From NCBI RefSeq assembly GCF_009789575.1, contig NZ_CP046908.1, forward strand, positions 4,555,001 to 4,619,000: a DNA stretch of 64,000 nucleotides, read 5' to 3'. This document shows positions 35,248 through 46,249 of the stretch, piece after piece (positions within the stretch are counted from its first letter, which is position 1; every line of letters starts with the position of its first letter). The position numbers and the translations under genes are program-made. Under the pieces are notes generated by a model. The model worked only from the letters and a program-made list of their open reading frames with translations, made no database searches and was not told where the DNA came from. This DNA comes from Stappia indica. Its GTDB lineage: Bacteria > Pseudomonadota > Alphaproteobacteria > Rhizobiales > Stappiaceae.

Positions 35248-36015
35248 TCAGTCGAAAGAGGTCAGGTTGCAGTCCAGGAACGCGATCAGCTTCTCATTGT
35301 GCCGGTTTTCTGCCTCGCTTCGCGGCAGGTGGTCTTCGTCTTGATAATAATGAACCTCGGGCGTGCGGCCGTGGCGCCGCAGCCGCTCAGCGAGCCGTCT
35401 GGTCGTTTCGACCGACCAGACCTTGTCCGCCGTGCCATGGCTGAGAAACAGCGGTCCGTCGTAGCGCTCGACCTCGATAGGCGTGGTGGGTAGAAGGTCG
35501 TCGCTCGACCCGCGCCAGGACCATGCGCGCTCGCCAGGGTCCCAGACCTGCCAGCCTGGATCACCCGCATCCCGCCAGCGGCGGGCATCGAAGGCACCGC
35601 AGATGACATCCGGGGCGCTGTGCACGGCGATGGCGTCCGGCACGCCGGCAACGCCGTCCCGCAGCATCAGAGATGCAAGCAGCAAGGCATGTTCTGCTCC
35701 GCGTGACACGCCGTAGATGCCGATCTTACCGCCCGATGGGGCAAATCCCCGAAGCGCCGCCAAGGCCTCGGCGGTTCGGTCCAGCGGCACGTCGACGATG
35801 CTGCCGGCGTTCCACGCGTTGCCGCCTTTCGAATAGGGGAAGGGAAAGGCCAAGAAACCATGGGCGGCGAGCAGGACCGCATTACGATGGCTCCAGCCCG
35901 ACCCGGCGCCTTCCGATCCATGCAGGATCATGACGGCGGGAAACGGCCCATCGCCCGGCGGGCCATAGGTCGTGCCCCACTCGGGAATGAGGCGGCGGAC
36001 TATGTTCAGCGACAT
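35248..36015 (-). CDS. Alpha/beta hydrolase, BAAT/dienelactone hydrolase-like
   Basis: A 255-residue serine hydrolase. VMILHGSEGAGSGW is the oxyanion strand, YGVSRGAEHALLL the nucleophile elbow (GxSxG), LFLSHGTADKVWSVE carries the acid and DEDHLPR the histidine. The nucleophile surroundings resemble the acyl-CoA thioesterase/BAAT C-terminal group, but it lacks their N-terminal domain. It converges on the DUF2892 gene with 22 bases between stops. Confidence 0.85.
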   Translation of the reverse strand: MSLNIVRRLIPEWGTTYGPPGDGPFPAVMILHGSEGAGSGWSHRNAVLLAAHGFLAFPFPYSKGGNAWNAGSIVDVPLDRTAEALAALRGFAPSGGKIGIYGVSRGAEHALLLASLMLRDGVAGVPDAIAVHSAPDVICGAFDARRWRDAGDPGWQVWDPGERAWSWRGSSDDLLPTTPIEVERYDGPLFLSHGTADKVWSVETTRRLAERLRRHGRTPEVHYYQDEDHLPRSEAENRHNEKLIAFLDCNLTSFD

Positions 36016-36117
36016 GACGACTCCTGCCTGATCTTTGAAGCATCCGACTTCCGAGGGAAACGTTCGATCTGCTATCGCAGGTTTAGCAAGGCTGTACCGA
36101 CGGCTGACATCGTGCCC

Positions 36118-36879
36118 TCACGCGAGCCCGAGTTCTGAACGTAGGCGCTCCGTCCAGTCCCGGCTTGTCGCATCGGCCAGCCGGGCGACGTCCGGTACGG
36201 CATTCGCGGCCGGCGCCGGGTCGAGGCCGAGCGCTTCCAGCACCCGGCGCAGGGCTGCCGATGGGTCGGCCGACAGCGTCTCGTAGGTGAGGTGCATCGG
36301 CGCGATGCCCTGTTCTGCGAACCAGGCCTCCCACTCTCGATCTGCGGTCGTCATCGTGTCATGGGTGCTGCGCAGCAGCGCGGCGTCGTAGACGGGTTCG
36401 CGCGGCGGCGACAGCCGCTCCAGCTCCGTGCCGTCCGAGGCCCTGTGCCACAGCCCGCTCTGCTGCGCCTTCACGTAGGAGACAGCCTGGGCTGCCTTGT
36501 CCAGGCGGGTGAGGTGGATGAACAGCGTGGAACCGAAGGCGGCTTCGAGGCGCGCAAGATCGCCGTGTCGATCCGGGCGGAGGATCGCGAGCTTTTCGCG
36601 GAAAAAGCCGAAGCTGTGCCGCTGCAGGCGCAGACCGAAGATGCCGGTTCCGCCGCGCCCACGCTCGAGAGCAGAGGCGAAGATCTGGGCAAGGGCCTGT
36701 CGTTCATCACGCTCCGCGTCGCTCGCAAGTCCGAAGCGCTCGCGCCAATCGTCCAGCGACGGCTCATGGAACAGGGATGCCGGCCTGCCGGCGACGCCGG
36801 TCGCGGCCAGAAGCCGGCACAGCAGCGTGCTGCCGCTGCGTGGGGAGGTGCAAATCACATAGGACTGGAAAGGCGGCAT
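36118..36879 (-). CDS. Stf0-family sulfotransferase
   Basis: A 253-residue sulfotransferase predicted to use PAPS. The 5' phosphosulfate loop is CTSPRSGSTLLCRLL (10-24), followed by FHEPSLDDWRERFG, and HLTRLDKAAQAVSYVKAQQSGLW carries the 3' phosphate Arg/Ser region. This matches Stf0, whose mycobacterial member sulfates trehalose. The acceptor here is unknown but could be a carbohydrate (inference). It stands on the same strand as, and 84 bases before, the DUF3833 gene. Confidence 0.9.
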   Translation of the reverse strand: MPPFQSYVICTSPRSGSTLLCRLLAATGVAGRPASLFHEPSLDDWRERFGLASDAERDERQALAQIFASALERGRGGTGIFGLRLQRHSFGFFREKLAILRPDRHGDLARLEAAFGSTLFIHLTRLDKAAQAVSYVKAQQSGLWHRASDGTELERLSPPREPVYDAALLRSTHDTMTTADREWEAWFAEQGIAPMHLTYETLSADPSAALRRVLEALGLDPAPAANAVPDVARLADATSRDWTERLRSELGLA

Positions 36880-36963
36880 TGGGCGAAAGGCGGGTCGGAT
36901 GCGGGAGGAGAACCCTTGCCGCCTTTCGTGACTGCAATGTGACGCGTCTTGCTGGGGAACCCG

Positions 36964-37524
36964 TTATCTGCGGAAGGTGAGGTCGACGGTGCCGACGGTG
37001 ATGCCGTATTTGCGCACGTCGGCGGTGTTGCGCACGGTGCGTGCGTCGACCCGTGTGAGCGTGTCGAAGAAGCGCACGGCCACCGGGCCATCGCCCGTGG
37101 CCAGTTCCGCCGCATAGTCGAAGCGGATGCTCGGCCCGCCGGTGGTGATGGTCACCGGATTGAGCACGTCGGACCGCGTGCCGATATAGCGGTTCTCCGC
37201 CACCTTCTGGAAGAACCAGACCTTGGTGTCGCGCTCGCCGTCGGCAAAGCGGAAATCTTCCCGAAGCCTGAGCGTGAAGGTCTTCGGGTTCCAGCTGCCC
37301 TGGGTGACGACGGTGAAGGGGCGGCGGATGCCGGCAATCCGGCTCTCGAACACGCCTTCGCCGACGGTGCGGCCGCGGAAATAGTCCTCCAGGACCAGCG
37401 GTTTGCCGTCCGCATGGGCAGAGCCGGCGGCGAACACCGGGAGCAGGAGGACAAGGGCAAGGACCGCCGCCAGGGCGGAAATGTTGGCGCGAGCCGCCTC
37501 GCGGCAGAAGATCAGCGCGGGCAT
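36964..37524 (-). CDS. DUF3833 family exported protein
   Basis: A 186-residue protein with an N-terminal signal/anchor (LAAVLALVLLLPVFAAGSAHA). The mature part follows the DUF3833 pattern: LVLEDYFRGRTVGEGVFESR, FTVVTQGSWNPKTFTLREDF-like strands, FADGERDTKVWFFQKV, and a C-terminal KYGITVGTVDLTFRR. This is a lipocalin-like beta structure of unknown role. In many proteobacteria DUF3833 genes sit with lipid-metabolism genes; here the neighbour is a sulfotransferase. Confidence 0.85.
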   Translation of the reverse strand: MPALIFCREAARANISALAAVLALVLLLPVFAAGSAHADGKPLVLEDYFRGRTVGEGVFESRIAGIRRPFTVVTQGSWNPKTFTLRLREDFRFADGERDTKVWFFQKVAENRYIGTRSDVLNPVTITTGGPSIRFDYAAELATGDGPVAVRFFDTLTRVDARTVRNTADVRKYGITVGTVDLTFRR

Positions 37525-37606
37525 GGAACCCTCCGTAACCAGCTGTGGGCGGCGCAGTGCCGCCCTTGCTAGCGTTTACGGCGTCATGCCCGCGCCGGAT
37601 TGCCGA

Positions 37607-39754
37607 TCAGCCCGTAGCACCGGCCACCTTCAGAGCGAAGGCATAGACGAGCGCCACTTCCTTCAGCCGGTCGAAGCGCCCGGACGCGCCGCCATGGCCG
37701 GCTTCCATGTTGGTCTTGAGGAAGAGCGCCGCCTCGTTGCTGCGCCGCTCGCGCAGGCGCGCGACCCACTTGGCCGGCTCCCAATAGGTGACGCGCGGAT
37801 CGGTCAGCCCGCCGACCGCCAGGATCGGCGGATAGGCCTGTGCGGCGATGTTGTCGTAGGGCGAGTAGGCGGCAATCGTCCGGTAGTCGTCCTGCGAGGC
37901 GACCGGATTGCCCCATTCCGGCCACTCGGGCGGGGTCAGCGGCAGCGTGTCGTCCAGCATGGTGTTGAGCACGTCGACGAAGGGCACCTCGGCGATGATG
38001 CCGCCGAAGGCCTCCGGCGCCATGTTGGCCACCGCGCCCATCAGCATGCCGCCGGCCGAGCCGCCCTGCGCGATGATGCGGTCGGACGAGGTGAAGCCTT
38101 CGTCGGCCAGATGGCGGGCGGCGGCGATGAAGTCGGTGAACGTGTTCATCTTCGCCTGCCGGCGGCCGTCCCGGTACCAGCGGAACCCCTTGTCCTTGCC
38201 GCCGCGGATATGCGCGATGGCGTAGACGAAGCCGCGGTCGACGAGCGACAGGCAGTTGGTGTTGAAGCTCGCCGGAATGGTGATGCCGTAGGAGCCGTAG
38301 CCGTAGAGCAGGCAGGGCGCGCTGCCATCCAGCGGCGTGTCCTTGCGGTAGAGCAGCGACACCGGCACCGTCTCGCCGTCGCCGGCCGGCACCTGCAGGC
38401 GCCGCGTCACATAGGCCTGCGGATCGTGGCCGGACGGAACCTCCTGCGTCTTGCGCAAGGTGCGCTCGCGCGTCTCCATGTCGTAGTCGAACACCTGCGC
38501 TGGCGTCGTCATCGACGAGTAGGAGAAGCGGATCCGGTTGGTGTTGAACTCGTAGCCCTCGGAAAGGCCGAGCGAATAGGCTTCCTCGTCGAAGGCGATG
38601 GCATGCTCCAGCCCGTCGGCGATGCGGCGAACGACGATGCGCGGCAGCCCGTCTTCCCGCTCCAGCCGCACCATGTGCTTGGCATAGCAGGTGAAGGAGA
38701 GGATCAGCCGGCCCTCGCGATGCGGCACCACGTCCCGCCAGGCGTCCGGACCGGCGCCCGCACGCAACTCGGCGAGCGGGAGGCTCATGACGCGGAAGTC
38801 CTCGGCGCCGCCGTGATTGGTCAGCAGCAGCAGCGTGTCGCCGCCGTCGTCCTCCACCGAATACTCGGTGCCGGTCGCGCGCGGGGCCACCGTGAGCGGC
38901 GCTTCCAGCGGCGCGTCGGCCGGGATCAGGCGGACCTCGGACGTCTCGTGGTCGTGGATGTCGATCGTCAGGAAGCGGCCGGACTGGGTCTTGCCGATGC
39001 CCATGAAGAAGCCCGGATCGGCCTCCTCATAGACCAGCACGTCGCCGGCCGGATCTGTGCCGACCTCATGCCGGAACAGCTTCGACGGCCGGTGGTTGGC
39101 GTCGAGCCGCACATAGAAGAGATAGCGGCCGCAGGCGGACCACTCGCCACCGCCGCCCGTGTCCTCGATCCGCTGGTCGAGATCGCGCCCGCTGGCGAGG
39201 TCCCGCACCAGGAGGGTGTAGAACTCCGAGCCCTTGTCGTCGAAGGCCCAGGCAAGACGCGAATGGTCGGGCGAGTGCGATGCGCCGCCGAGGCGGAAAT
39301 AGGCCTTGCCCGCCGCCTCCTTGTCGCCGTCGATCAGGATCTCCTCGGCCTCGCCGCCGCGCTCGGCCACCTCGCGCGCCATGCGCACGAGGCGCGGATG
39401 CTGCCCGCCGGCCACATAGGCGAAGCCGTAGGCATAGGGCCCGTCGGCCATCGGCACGCTGCTGTCGTCTTCCTTGATCCGCCCCTTCATCTCGGCGAAC
39501 AGCGTCTCCTGCAGGCCCTTCGTGTCGGCCATGCCGGCTTCCAGATGGGCGTTCTCCGCCTCCAGATAGGCGCGGATGGCGGGGTCGAGCGTGTCGGGCG
39601 CGCGCATCACCTCCTGCCAGTTCTCCGCACGGAGCCAGTGGTAGGGATCCTCCCGGACGATGCCGTGGGCCGTCAGGGTGAGGGGGCGCTGGTCCGCCCG
39701 CGGCGCCGGCGCAGCCGCAGCATCGGAAAGGGGGCTATTGGGTGTCTTCAACAT
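37607..39754 (-). CDS. ptrB: Oligopeptidase B (prolyl oligopeptidase family S9A)
   Basis: A 715-residue cytoplasmic serine peptidase that cleaves small peptides after basic residues. The N-terminal part (DPYHWLRAENWQEVM) and a seven-bladed propeller (to ~residue 430) precede a hydrolase domain with the triad Ser566 (GGSAGGM), Asp652 (LTDPRV) and His687 (EAGHGG). ERGxxYAIAHIRGG-like VDRGFVYAIAHIRGG is conserved. It is monocistronic and divergent from clpS. Confidence 0.94.
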   Translation of the reverse strand: MLKTPNSPLSDAAAAPAPRADQRPLTLTAHGIVREDPYHWLRAENWQEVMRAPDTLDPAIRAYLEAENAHLEAGMADTKGLQETLFAEMKGRIKEDDSSVPMADGPYAYGFAYVAGGQHPRLVRMAREVAERGGEAEEILIDGDKEAAGKAYFRLGGASHSPDHSRLAWAFDDKGSEFYTLLVRDLASGRDLDQRIEDTGGGGEWSACGRYLFYVRLDANHRPSKLFRHEVGTDPAGDVLVYEEADPGFFMGIGKTQSGRFLTIDIHDHETSEVRLIPADAPLEAPLTVAPRATGTEYSVEDDGGDTLLLLTNHGGAEDFRVMSLPLAELRAGAGPDAWRDVVPHREGRLILSFTCYAKHMVRLEREDGLPRIVVRRIADGLEHAIAFDEEAYSLGLSEGYEFNTNRIRFSYSSMTTPAQVFDYDMETRERTLRKTQEVPSGHDPQAYVTRRLQVPAGDGETVPVSLLYRKDTPLDGSAPCLLYGYGSYGITIPASFNTNCLSLVDRGFVYAIAHIRGGKDKGFRWYRDGRRQAKMNTFTDFIAAARHLADEGFTSSDRIIAQGGSAGGMLMGAVANMAPEAFGGIIAEVPFVDVLNTMLDDTLPLTPPEWPEWGNPVASQDDYRTIAAYSPYDNIAAQAYPPILAVGGLTDPRVTYWEPAKWVARLRERRSNEAALFLKTNMEAGHGGASGRFDRLKEVALVYAFALKVAGATG

Positions 39755-39873
39755 GGAGCGGAGGTAGGCGCTTTCATGGGCCTTGGCAAGGGCGGCGGCG
39801 TGTCGCGGAAGGGCAGGGCGTCATTCGTTGCAACCGGTGCACAAGCGCGGCGCCGTGTGATAAAAGCGCGGCC

Positions 39874-40179
39874 ATGAGCGACCGATCCACAACGCTGCAG
39901 CCGTCCGCGAAGACCCGGACGGAGCGCCCGCGCCTGTACAAGGTGCTGCTTCTCAACGACGACTTCACGCCGCGCGAATTCGTCGTGGCGGTGCTCGCCT
40001 CCGAGTTCCGCATGAGCGAGGACGAAGCGGTGCGGGTGATGATCACCGCCCATCAGCAGGGCGTATGCGTCGTTGCCGTCTTTCCGCGCGATGTCGCCGA
40101 GACCAAGGCGACCCGTGCAACCGAGGCGGGGCGCGCCAACGGCTTTCCGCTGCGTTTCGAGACCGAGCCGGAGACCTGA
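39874..40179 (+). CDS. clpS: ClpS adaptor (alphaproteobacterial second type)
   Basis: Delivers N-degron substrates to the ClpAP protease. The 101-residue adaptor has the core YKVLLLNDDFTPREFVVAVL (Asn-Asp pair of the N-degron pocket) and ITAHQQGVCVVAVFPRDVAETK (the helix and strand contacting ClpA). The C-terminal RANGFPLRFETEPE is shortened. Alphaproteobacteria often carry two ClpS paralogues; this sequence, standing without clpA, resembles ClpS2 (inference). The ATG is 39874, with a weak ribosome-binding site. Confidence 0.93.
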   Translation: MSDRSTTLQPSAKTRTERPRLYKVLLLNDDFTPREFVVAVLASEFRMSEDEAVRVMITAHQQGVCVVAVFPRDVAETKATRATEAGRANGFPLRFETEPET

Positions 40180-40215
40180 CCGGTCAGCGGGCACAGGGCC
40201 CGTCTGTTTGCGGGA

Positions 40216-40626
40216 TCACTGCGGCGGGCAGACGACGTCTCCGGCGCGCATCGCGCCCGCACCGCCGACCGTCACATCGGACGAGCCCGCGGCAACGCAC
40301 CCTTCCGCCGGCGCGACGAACCGCACGGCCGGCTCGCCTTCCACGAAGACGCCCGGGACCGGCTCGAACAGGCCGGGCGGGCACGCCGCCACATCCGACA
40401 GGCGCAGTGCCGGACGACCGTTGATCGTCACCGACGAGGCGCCCGTCACCGCGCAGGCCGGCATGTCCTGCGCCGCCGCGGGCAGCGCTGGGAGTAGTAG
40501 CGTGAGGACGAACGTGATCCAGACGCCGGTGGCGAGGCTCTGTAGATTTGGGTCACGCCTTTGGCGCGACTGATTTGCTGGATGCCGGATCACGCGATGG
40601 CGCCTTCGCGCCACGCGGTCCGGCAT
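40216..40626 (-). CDS. Exported PAAR-like repeat protein; start inside a REP-like element
   Basis: A 136-residue frame. A hydrophobic signal-like segment (35-53, ending LPAAA/Q) precedes two PAAR-like half-repeats: SSVTINGRPALRLSDVA (64-80) and SSDVTVGGAGAMRAGD (115-130), with Cys58, 82, 110 and 133. PAAR motifs form the spike tip of type VI secretion, but a Sec signal argues for a secreted stand-alone relative. The only in-frame ATG before the signal (40626) lies within a REP-like palindrome, giving an odd Arg-rich leader, so the native 5' end may be lost. No T6SS genes are nearby. Confidence 0.6.
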   Translation of the reverse strand: MPDRVARRRHRVIRHPANQSRQRRDPNLQSLATGVWITFVLTLLLPALPAAAQDMPACAVTGASSVTINGRPALRLSDVAACPPGLFEPVPGVFVEGEPAVRFVAPAEGCVAAGSSDVTVGGAGAMRAGDVVCPPQ

Positions 40627-40631
40627 GACGG
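40578..40631. repeat. REP-like palindromic element, copy 1
   Basis: CTGGATGCCGGATC opens and TCCGGCATGACGG closes a 54-base palindromic unit with an internal stem (GGCGC/GCGCC). It matches the CCGGAT...TCCGGCATGAC palindromes dispersed in many alphaproteobacteria. It overlaps the start of the PAAR-like frame. Confidence 0.75.
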
Positions 40632-40705
40632 AGCGGATATGGACCGCAGGGTGCTCTGTCGATACAACTTTCAACTCGCTATGGTTGTTGTGTCGGGCGA
40701 GGCAA

Positions 40706-40750
40706 ATGACAGCCTATGTCTATATTCTGACAGGCAGCCGCGCAGGAATG
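40706..40750 (+). pseudogene. Remnant of a GIY-YIG nuclease gene
   Basis: ATG at 40706 after GGGCGAGGC encodes MTAYVYILTGSRAG, closely matching the usual first strand (MxxYVYILxSxRNG) of small GIY-YIG endonucleases common in alphaproteobacteria. The expected TLYIGVT continuation is absent and the frame loses all similarity after ~15 codons. Flanking REP-like elements in opposite orientation suggest decay or replacement of the gene body. The short match could be chance. Confidence 0.4.
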
Positions 40751-40777
40751 TCGCGATCTCGTATCATACTTCTGAGG

Positions 40778-40830
40778 CCGTCATGCCGGACGGCCTGCGG
40801 CGTAGCCGCATGGCCAGATCCGGCATCCAG
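40778..40830. repeat. REP-like palindromic element, copy 2 (inverted relative to copy 1)
   Basis: CCGTCATGCCGGACGG opens and AGATCCGGCATCCAG closes the unit; its reverse complement begins CTGGATGCCGGATC and ends TCCGGCATGACGG exactly like copy 1, while the central stem differs (GCGGC/GCCGC). It lies 64 bases beyond the uvrB stop. Confidence 0.75.
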
Positions 40831-40894
40831 ATATCAGTGCCGGCAACGCCCGCACATCAATCTCCAACACGATCAGAAGGCCGTCGCTGCTGCC

Positions 40895-43759
<2,865 letters not shown>

Positions 43760-43877
43760 GGCGGCAATATGGTCCCAAAGCCGCGTTTCGGAAACCCCGT
43801 GTTCCGGCTTTGTCCGGCGAAAACCCGCATCATGCTGACATAACGGTGTCAGGAGGGGCTGGATTGAGATTTTCCTC

Positions 43878-43908
43878 TTGACCTGGAGCGCGCTCCAGCT
43901 CCCAGGGT
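43878..43908 (+). promoter_or_regulatory. MerR-type promoter with 19-bp spacer
   Basis: TTGACC (43878-43883) and CAGGGT (43903-43908) are separated by 19 bases holding the dyad CTGGAGCGCGCTCCAG (43883-43898). An over-long spacer bearing a palindrome between -35 and -10 is the hallmark of MerR-activated promoters. It drives the SnoaL-like/MerR/CMD operon that starts 30 bases downstream. Confidence 0.85.
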
Positions 43909-43938
43909 CCGAGGCTGGTTCCAACAGGAGACAGCTCC

Positions 43939-44349
43939 ATGAGCGTTATTGAAGCGTTTTTCTCGGCCCTGACGAGCGGCGATGTGGAGAAGGTTCTGCC
44001 GTTCATCGCAGCAGACGCGACCATCGTCGGGGTTCGCGCGACATCCGATCCGCGCCTGCCGATCTACGGCACCTATCACGGACAGGAGGGGATGCGGGCC
44101 TTCCTTGGAGAACTGCGAGCGGCCTTCGAAACGGAGGCCTTCGAGGTCGAGGATTTTCTGGAAAGCCCAAAGCTCGGCTTCGCATCGGGGCACTTCCGGC
44201 ACCGTGTCCGCCACACCGGGCGCTTGTTCGTGTCCACTTGGGCCTTGCGAGCGAAGCTGTGCGACGGGAAGATCGAGCATTATCTGTTTTTCGAGGACAC
44301 GGCCCGGCTGGAAGCGGCCTTCGGGGTGTCGACGGCGGAGGCTGCGTGA
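43939..44349 (+). CDS. SnoaL-like (NTF2-fold) protein
   Basis: A 136-residue cystatin/NTF2-fold protein: [31 protein letters not shown] forms the first helices and strand, [19 protein letters not shown] the second, and [28 protein letters not shown] the strands around the pocket. SnoaL-like proteins are enzymes or ligand binders of very varied substrates. AGGAGA stands upstream of the ATG. It is first in a MerR-controlled three-gene operon; its stop overlaps the MerR gene start (TGATG). Confidence 0.85.
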   Translation: MSVIEAFFSALTSGDVEKVLPFIAADATIVGVRATSDPRLPIYGTYHGQEGMRAFLGELRAAFETEAFEVEDFLESPKLGFASGHFRHRVRHTGRLFVSTWALRAKLCDGKIEHYLFFEDTARLEAAFGVSTAEAA

Positions 44350-44780
44350 TGATGATAGGCGACCTGTCGCAGCGGACCGGCCTGAGCGTCGATACCCTGC
44401 GCTACTACGAGAAGATCGGGCTCATTCCCGCGCCGCTGCGCGATTCCGGCGGGCGGCGGGTCTATGACACGGCGATCCTCGGCTGGCTCGATTTCCTCGA
44501 CCGGCTGAAGGCGACCGGGCTCGGCATGCGCGACCGCCTGCGCTATGCGGACCTGCGCACCCACCCCGGCGTTGCCTCGGTGCGCGAACGCCGCGAGATG
44601 CTGGAGCAGCATCGCGAAAAGGTCGCGGCCGATCTGGAGCGCCTGGGCGAAACGTTGAAGCTGCTCGACGACAAGGTTGATCTCTATCGCCGGATCGAGA
44701 GCGGAGAGATCGACGACCCGGTCGCTCCGCTCGGCGAGGCGCTGTCGTCCAAGGCATCCCATCGGGGGAGGGCATCATGA
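44349..44780 (+). CDS. MerR-family transcriptional regulator
   Basis: A 143-residue regulator with winged helix-turn-helix (IGDLSQRTGLSVDTLRYYEKIGLI, 4-27, then DSGGRRVYD), a dimerisation coiled coil around REMLEQHREKVAADLERLGETLKLL, and a short tail without the cysteine cluster of metal sensors. This suggests an organic or redox signal (inference). ATGs occur at 44349 and 44352; the first overlaps the upstream stop. It probably acts on the 19-bp-spacer promoter at 43878-43908. The gene overlaps the next by 4 bases. Confidence 0.93.
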   Translation: MMIGDLSQRTGLSVDTLRYYEKIGLIPAPLRDSGGRRVYDTAILGWLDFLDRLKATGLGMRDRLRYADLRTHPGVASVRERREMLEQHREKVAADLERLGETLKLLDDKVDLYRRIESGEIDDPVAPLGEALSSKASHRGRAS

Positions 44781-45160
44781 GCGCCGCTTTGGAGAGAGGG
44801 CGGGACCTCGCCGCACGGCTGAACCCGGACCTCGAAGCCGTGCTCGCCGAGCGCTACGACGATCTGCTCCCGGGTTTCGCAGAAAGCCTGATCGAATGGG
44901 CCTATGGCCGCCACTATGCGCGCGGAGGGCTCGATCTGAAGACGCGCCAGCTTTGCACGGTCGCTGCGTTGACGGTTCTGGGCGGCCAGACAGGCCCGCA
45001 ACTCAAGATCAACATCGAGCACACGCTCGCCGCCGGCGCCAGCCGTACGGAGATCATCGAGGCGATCTGGCAGATGGCCGTCTACGGCGGACTGCCCGCC
45101 GCCATCAACGGCCTCAATTCAGCACGGGAGGTCTTTCAGGCGGCGGACCGCGACGGATAG
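44777..45160 (+). CDS. Carboxymuconolactone decarboxylase (CMD) family protein
   Basis: A 127-residue helical protein of the CMD/AhpD-like family, usually oligomeric. LDLKTRQLCTVAALTVLGGQTGPQLKINIEHTLAAGASRTEIIEAIWQMAVYGG is the conserved CMD segment. The CxxC of peroxidase-active AhpD is missing (only LCTV remains), so it is more likely a decarboxylase-type or ligand-binding member. It is third in the MerR-controlled operon, overlapping by ATGA. Confidence 0.9.
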   Translation: MSAALERGRDLAARLNPDLEAVLAERYDDLLPGFAESLIEWAYGRHYARGGLDLKTRQLCTVAALTVLGGQTGPQLKINIEHTLAAGASRTEIIEAIWQMAVYGGLPAAINGLNSAREVFQAADRDG

Positions 45161-45211
45161 ACCGCCCGGCGACATCCTGACGTGTGGCTCGTTCGGGTGA
45201 GCGTCTCCCGC

Positions 45212-45511
45212 TCACCCGTCTCCCTTGTGTCCGTCATTGTGGCCGAGGCTCATGTCCGGCCAGACGAGGTCGCGCACCCGCGCCTTCAGGACCTTCGCCT
45301 CGGGAAAGCCGCCGTCCGCCTTGCGGTCCCATATGGTCGTGCCGTCGCAGGTGATGGTGAAGGTCCCGCCGGTGCCGGGCACCAGCGTCACGGAGCCGAT
45401 CTCCTCTGAAAAGGTCGAGAGCAGCTCCTGTGCCATCCATGCGGCGCGCAGCATCCAGTTGCACTGGCGGCAATAGGTGATCGTCAGGGCGGGCTTTTGC
45501 ATTTCGGTCAT
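45212..45511 (-). CDS. SelW/SelT/SelH (Rdx) family protein
   Basis: A 99-residue thioredoxin-like protein. The redox motif YCRQCNW (13-19, CxxC where selenoproteins have CxxU) follows the first strand, VPGTGGTFTITCDGTTIWDRK is the central hairpin and GGFPEAKVLKARVRDL the last helix. These features identify the Rdx family (PF10262), implicated in thiol redox control. The start at 45511 (MTEMQKP) could instead be the ATG 9 bases later. Confidence 0.9.
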   Translation of the reverse strand: MTEMQKPALTITYCRQCNWMLRAAWMAQELLSTFSEEIGSVTLVPGTGGTFTITCDGTTIWDRKADGGFPEAKVLKARVRDLVWPDMSLGHNDGHKGDG

Positions 45512-45833
45512 CGGTTTCCGGCAGAAATCAGGGACGGGGGAGGGGCGGCGGGATAGGCTCCGCCGGCTCGTGCGGCGGTCCCTGCGGCCGCGGCTCTGGC
45601 TGACGCCATTATCGCGCCGAGCGGCGCCGGGGCAAGCCTTGCAGCGAGACAAGTCGGGATGCCTTGCCATCTGGCGCTTCCCGCGCTCGGGAAAGGCGAT
45701 CCGGGACAGGCGGCGCTGTTGATGGCGAGGATGCGGGGCAGGCAACCTGCGCCGCGCTACCTCATTTGGGTGACGCGGCGAGGGAGGGCATCGGCGAAAG
45801 GAAAGGCGTTGTCCCTCCACTGGAGCTTTCGCC
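45512..45833. other. Intergenic region
   Basis: These 322 GC-rich bases contain short open frames but none with a ribosome-binding site or family signature. I see nothing else definable; promoters of the flanking divergent genes are expected here. Confidence 0.35.
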
Positions 45834-46205
45834 ATGAAGAACCTCGTGCTTACCGCGGCTCTCTCGCTTGCCATGCTGACTGTCGCGCCTGTCGTCTTTG
45901 CCCCTGTCTCGACCGAGGCGTCCGCCCGTCTGGAATGCGTGGCCCGGAGCCACGCCGCCAGAGGGCCGTCCCGCCGCGACAAGCTACGGGCGCAGAATGG
46001 CGCCATCAACGCCTGGGAGCGGGAGGCCCGCCGTCGCTATGGCATCCGGTTCAACGATTTCGGCTACGCGATCAACAAGAACTCCAATGGCTGCAAGTCC
46101 AACGGCCGTGAATATGTCTGCGTCGTGAGTGCGGTCGCTTGCGCGAAGGGGAGAACGCGCCCGCGCCCTTCCCGTCCCTCGATCAGCGGAACGCAAACCC
46201 AGTAG
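45834..46205 (+). CDS. Small secreted protein of unknown function
   Basis: A 123-residue predicted exported protein: signal MKNLVLTAALSLAMLTVAPV, likely cut near TEASA/R. The mature part has four cysteines (ECVA, GCKS, VCVV, ACAK) and the segment AINAWEREARRRYGIRFNDF, which recurs in short rhizobial secreted proteins as far as I recall. The C-terminus is Arg/Pro-rich. The ATG lacks a strong ribosome-binding site. No named family is recognised. Confidence 0.7.
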   Translation: MKNLVLTAALSLAMLTVAPVVFAPVSTEASARLECVARSHAARGPSRRDKLRAQNGAINAWEREARRRYGIRFNDFGYAINKNSNGCKSNGREYVCVVSAVACAKGRTRPRPSRPSISGTQTQ

Positions 46206-46249
46206 GGCTGGAGCGCGAGCCCGCCTATGTCCCGGTTCGGGCGCGCGCC

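Noticed and set aside
37403-39877. Plus-strand open frame of 824 codons opposite oligopeptidase B
   Set aside because: Shadow of a long GC-rich gene; no family features, and it runs through the divergent promoter.
40216-40626. Type VI secretion spike locus
   Set aside because: The PAAR-like frame has a Sec-type signal and no VgrG, Hcp or other T6SS genes are in the window.
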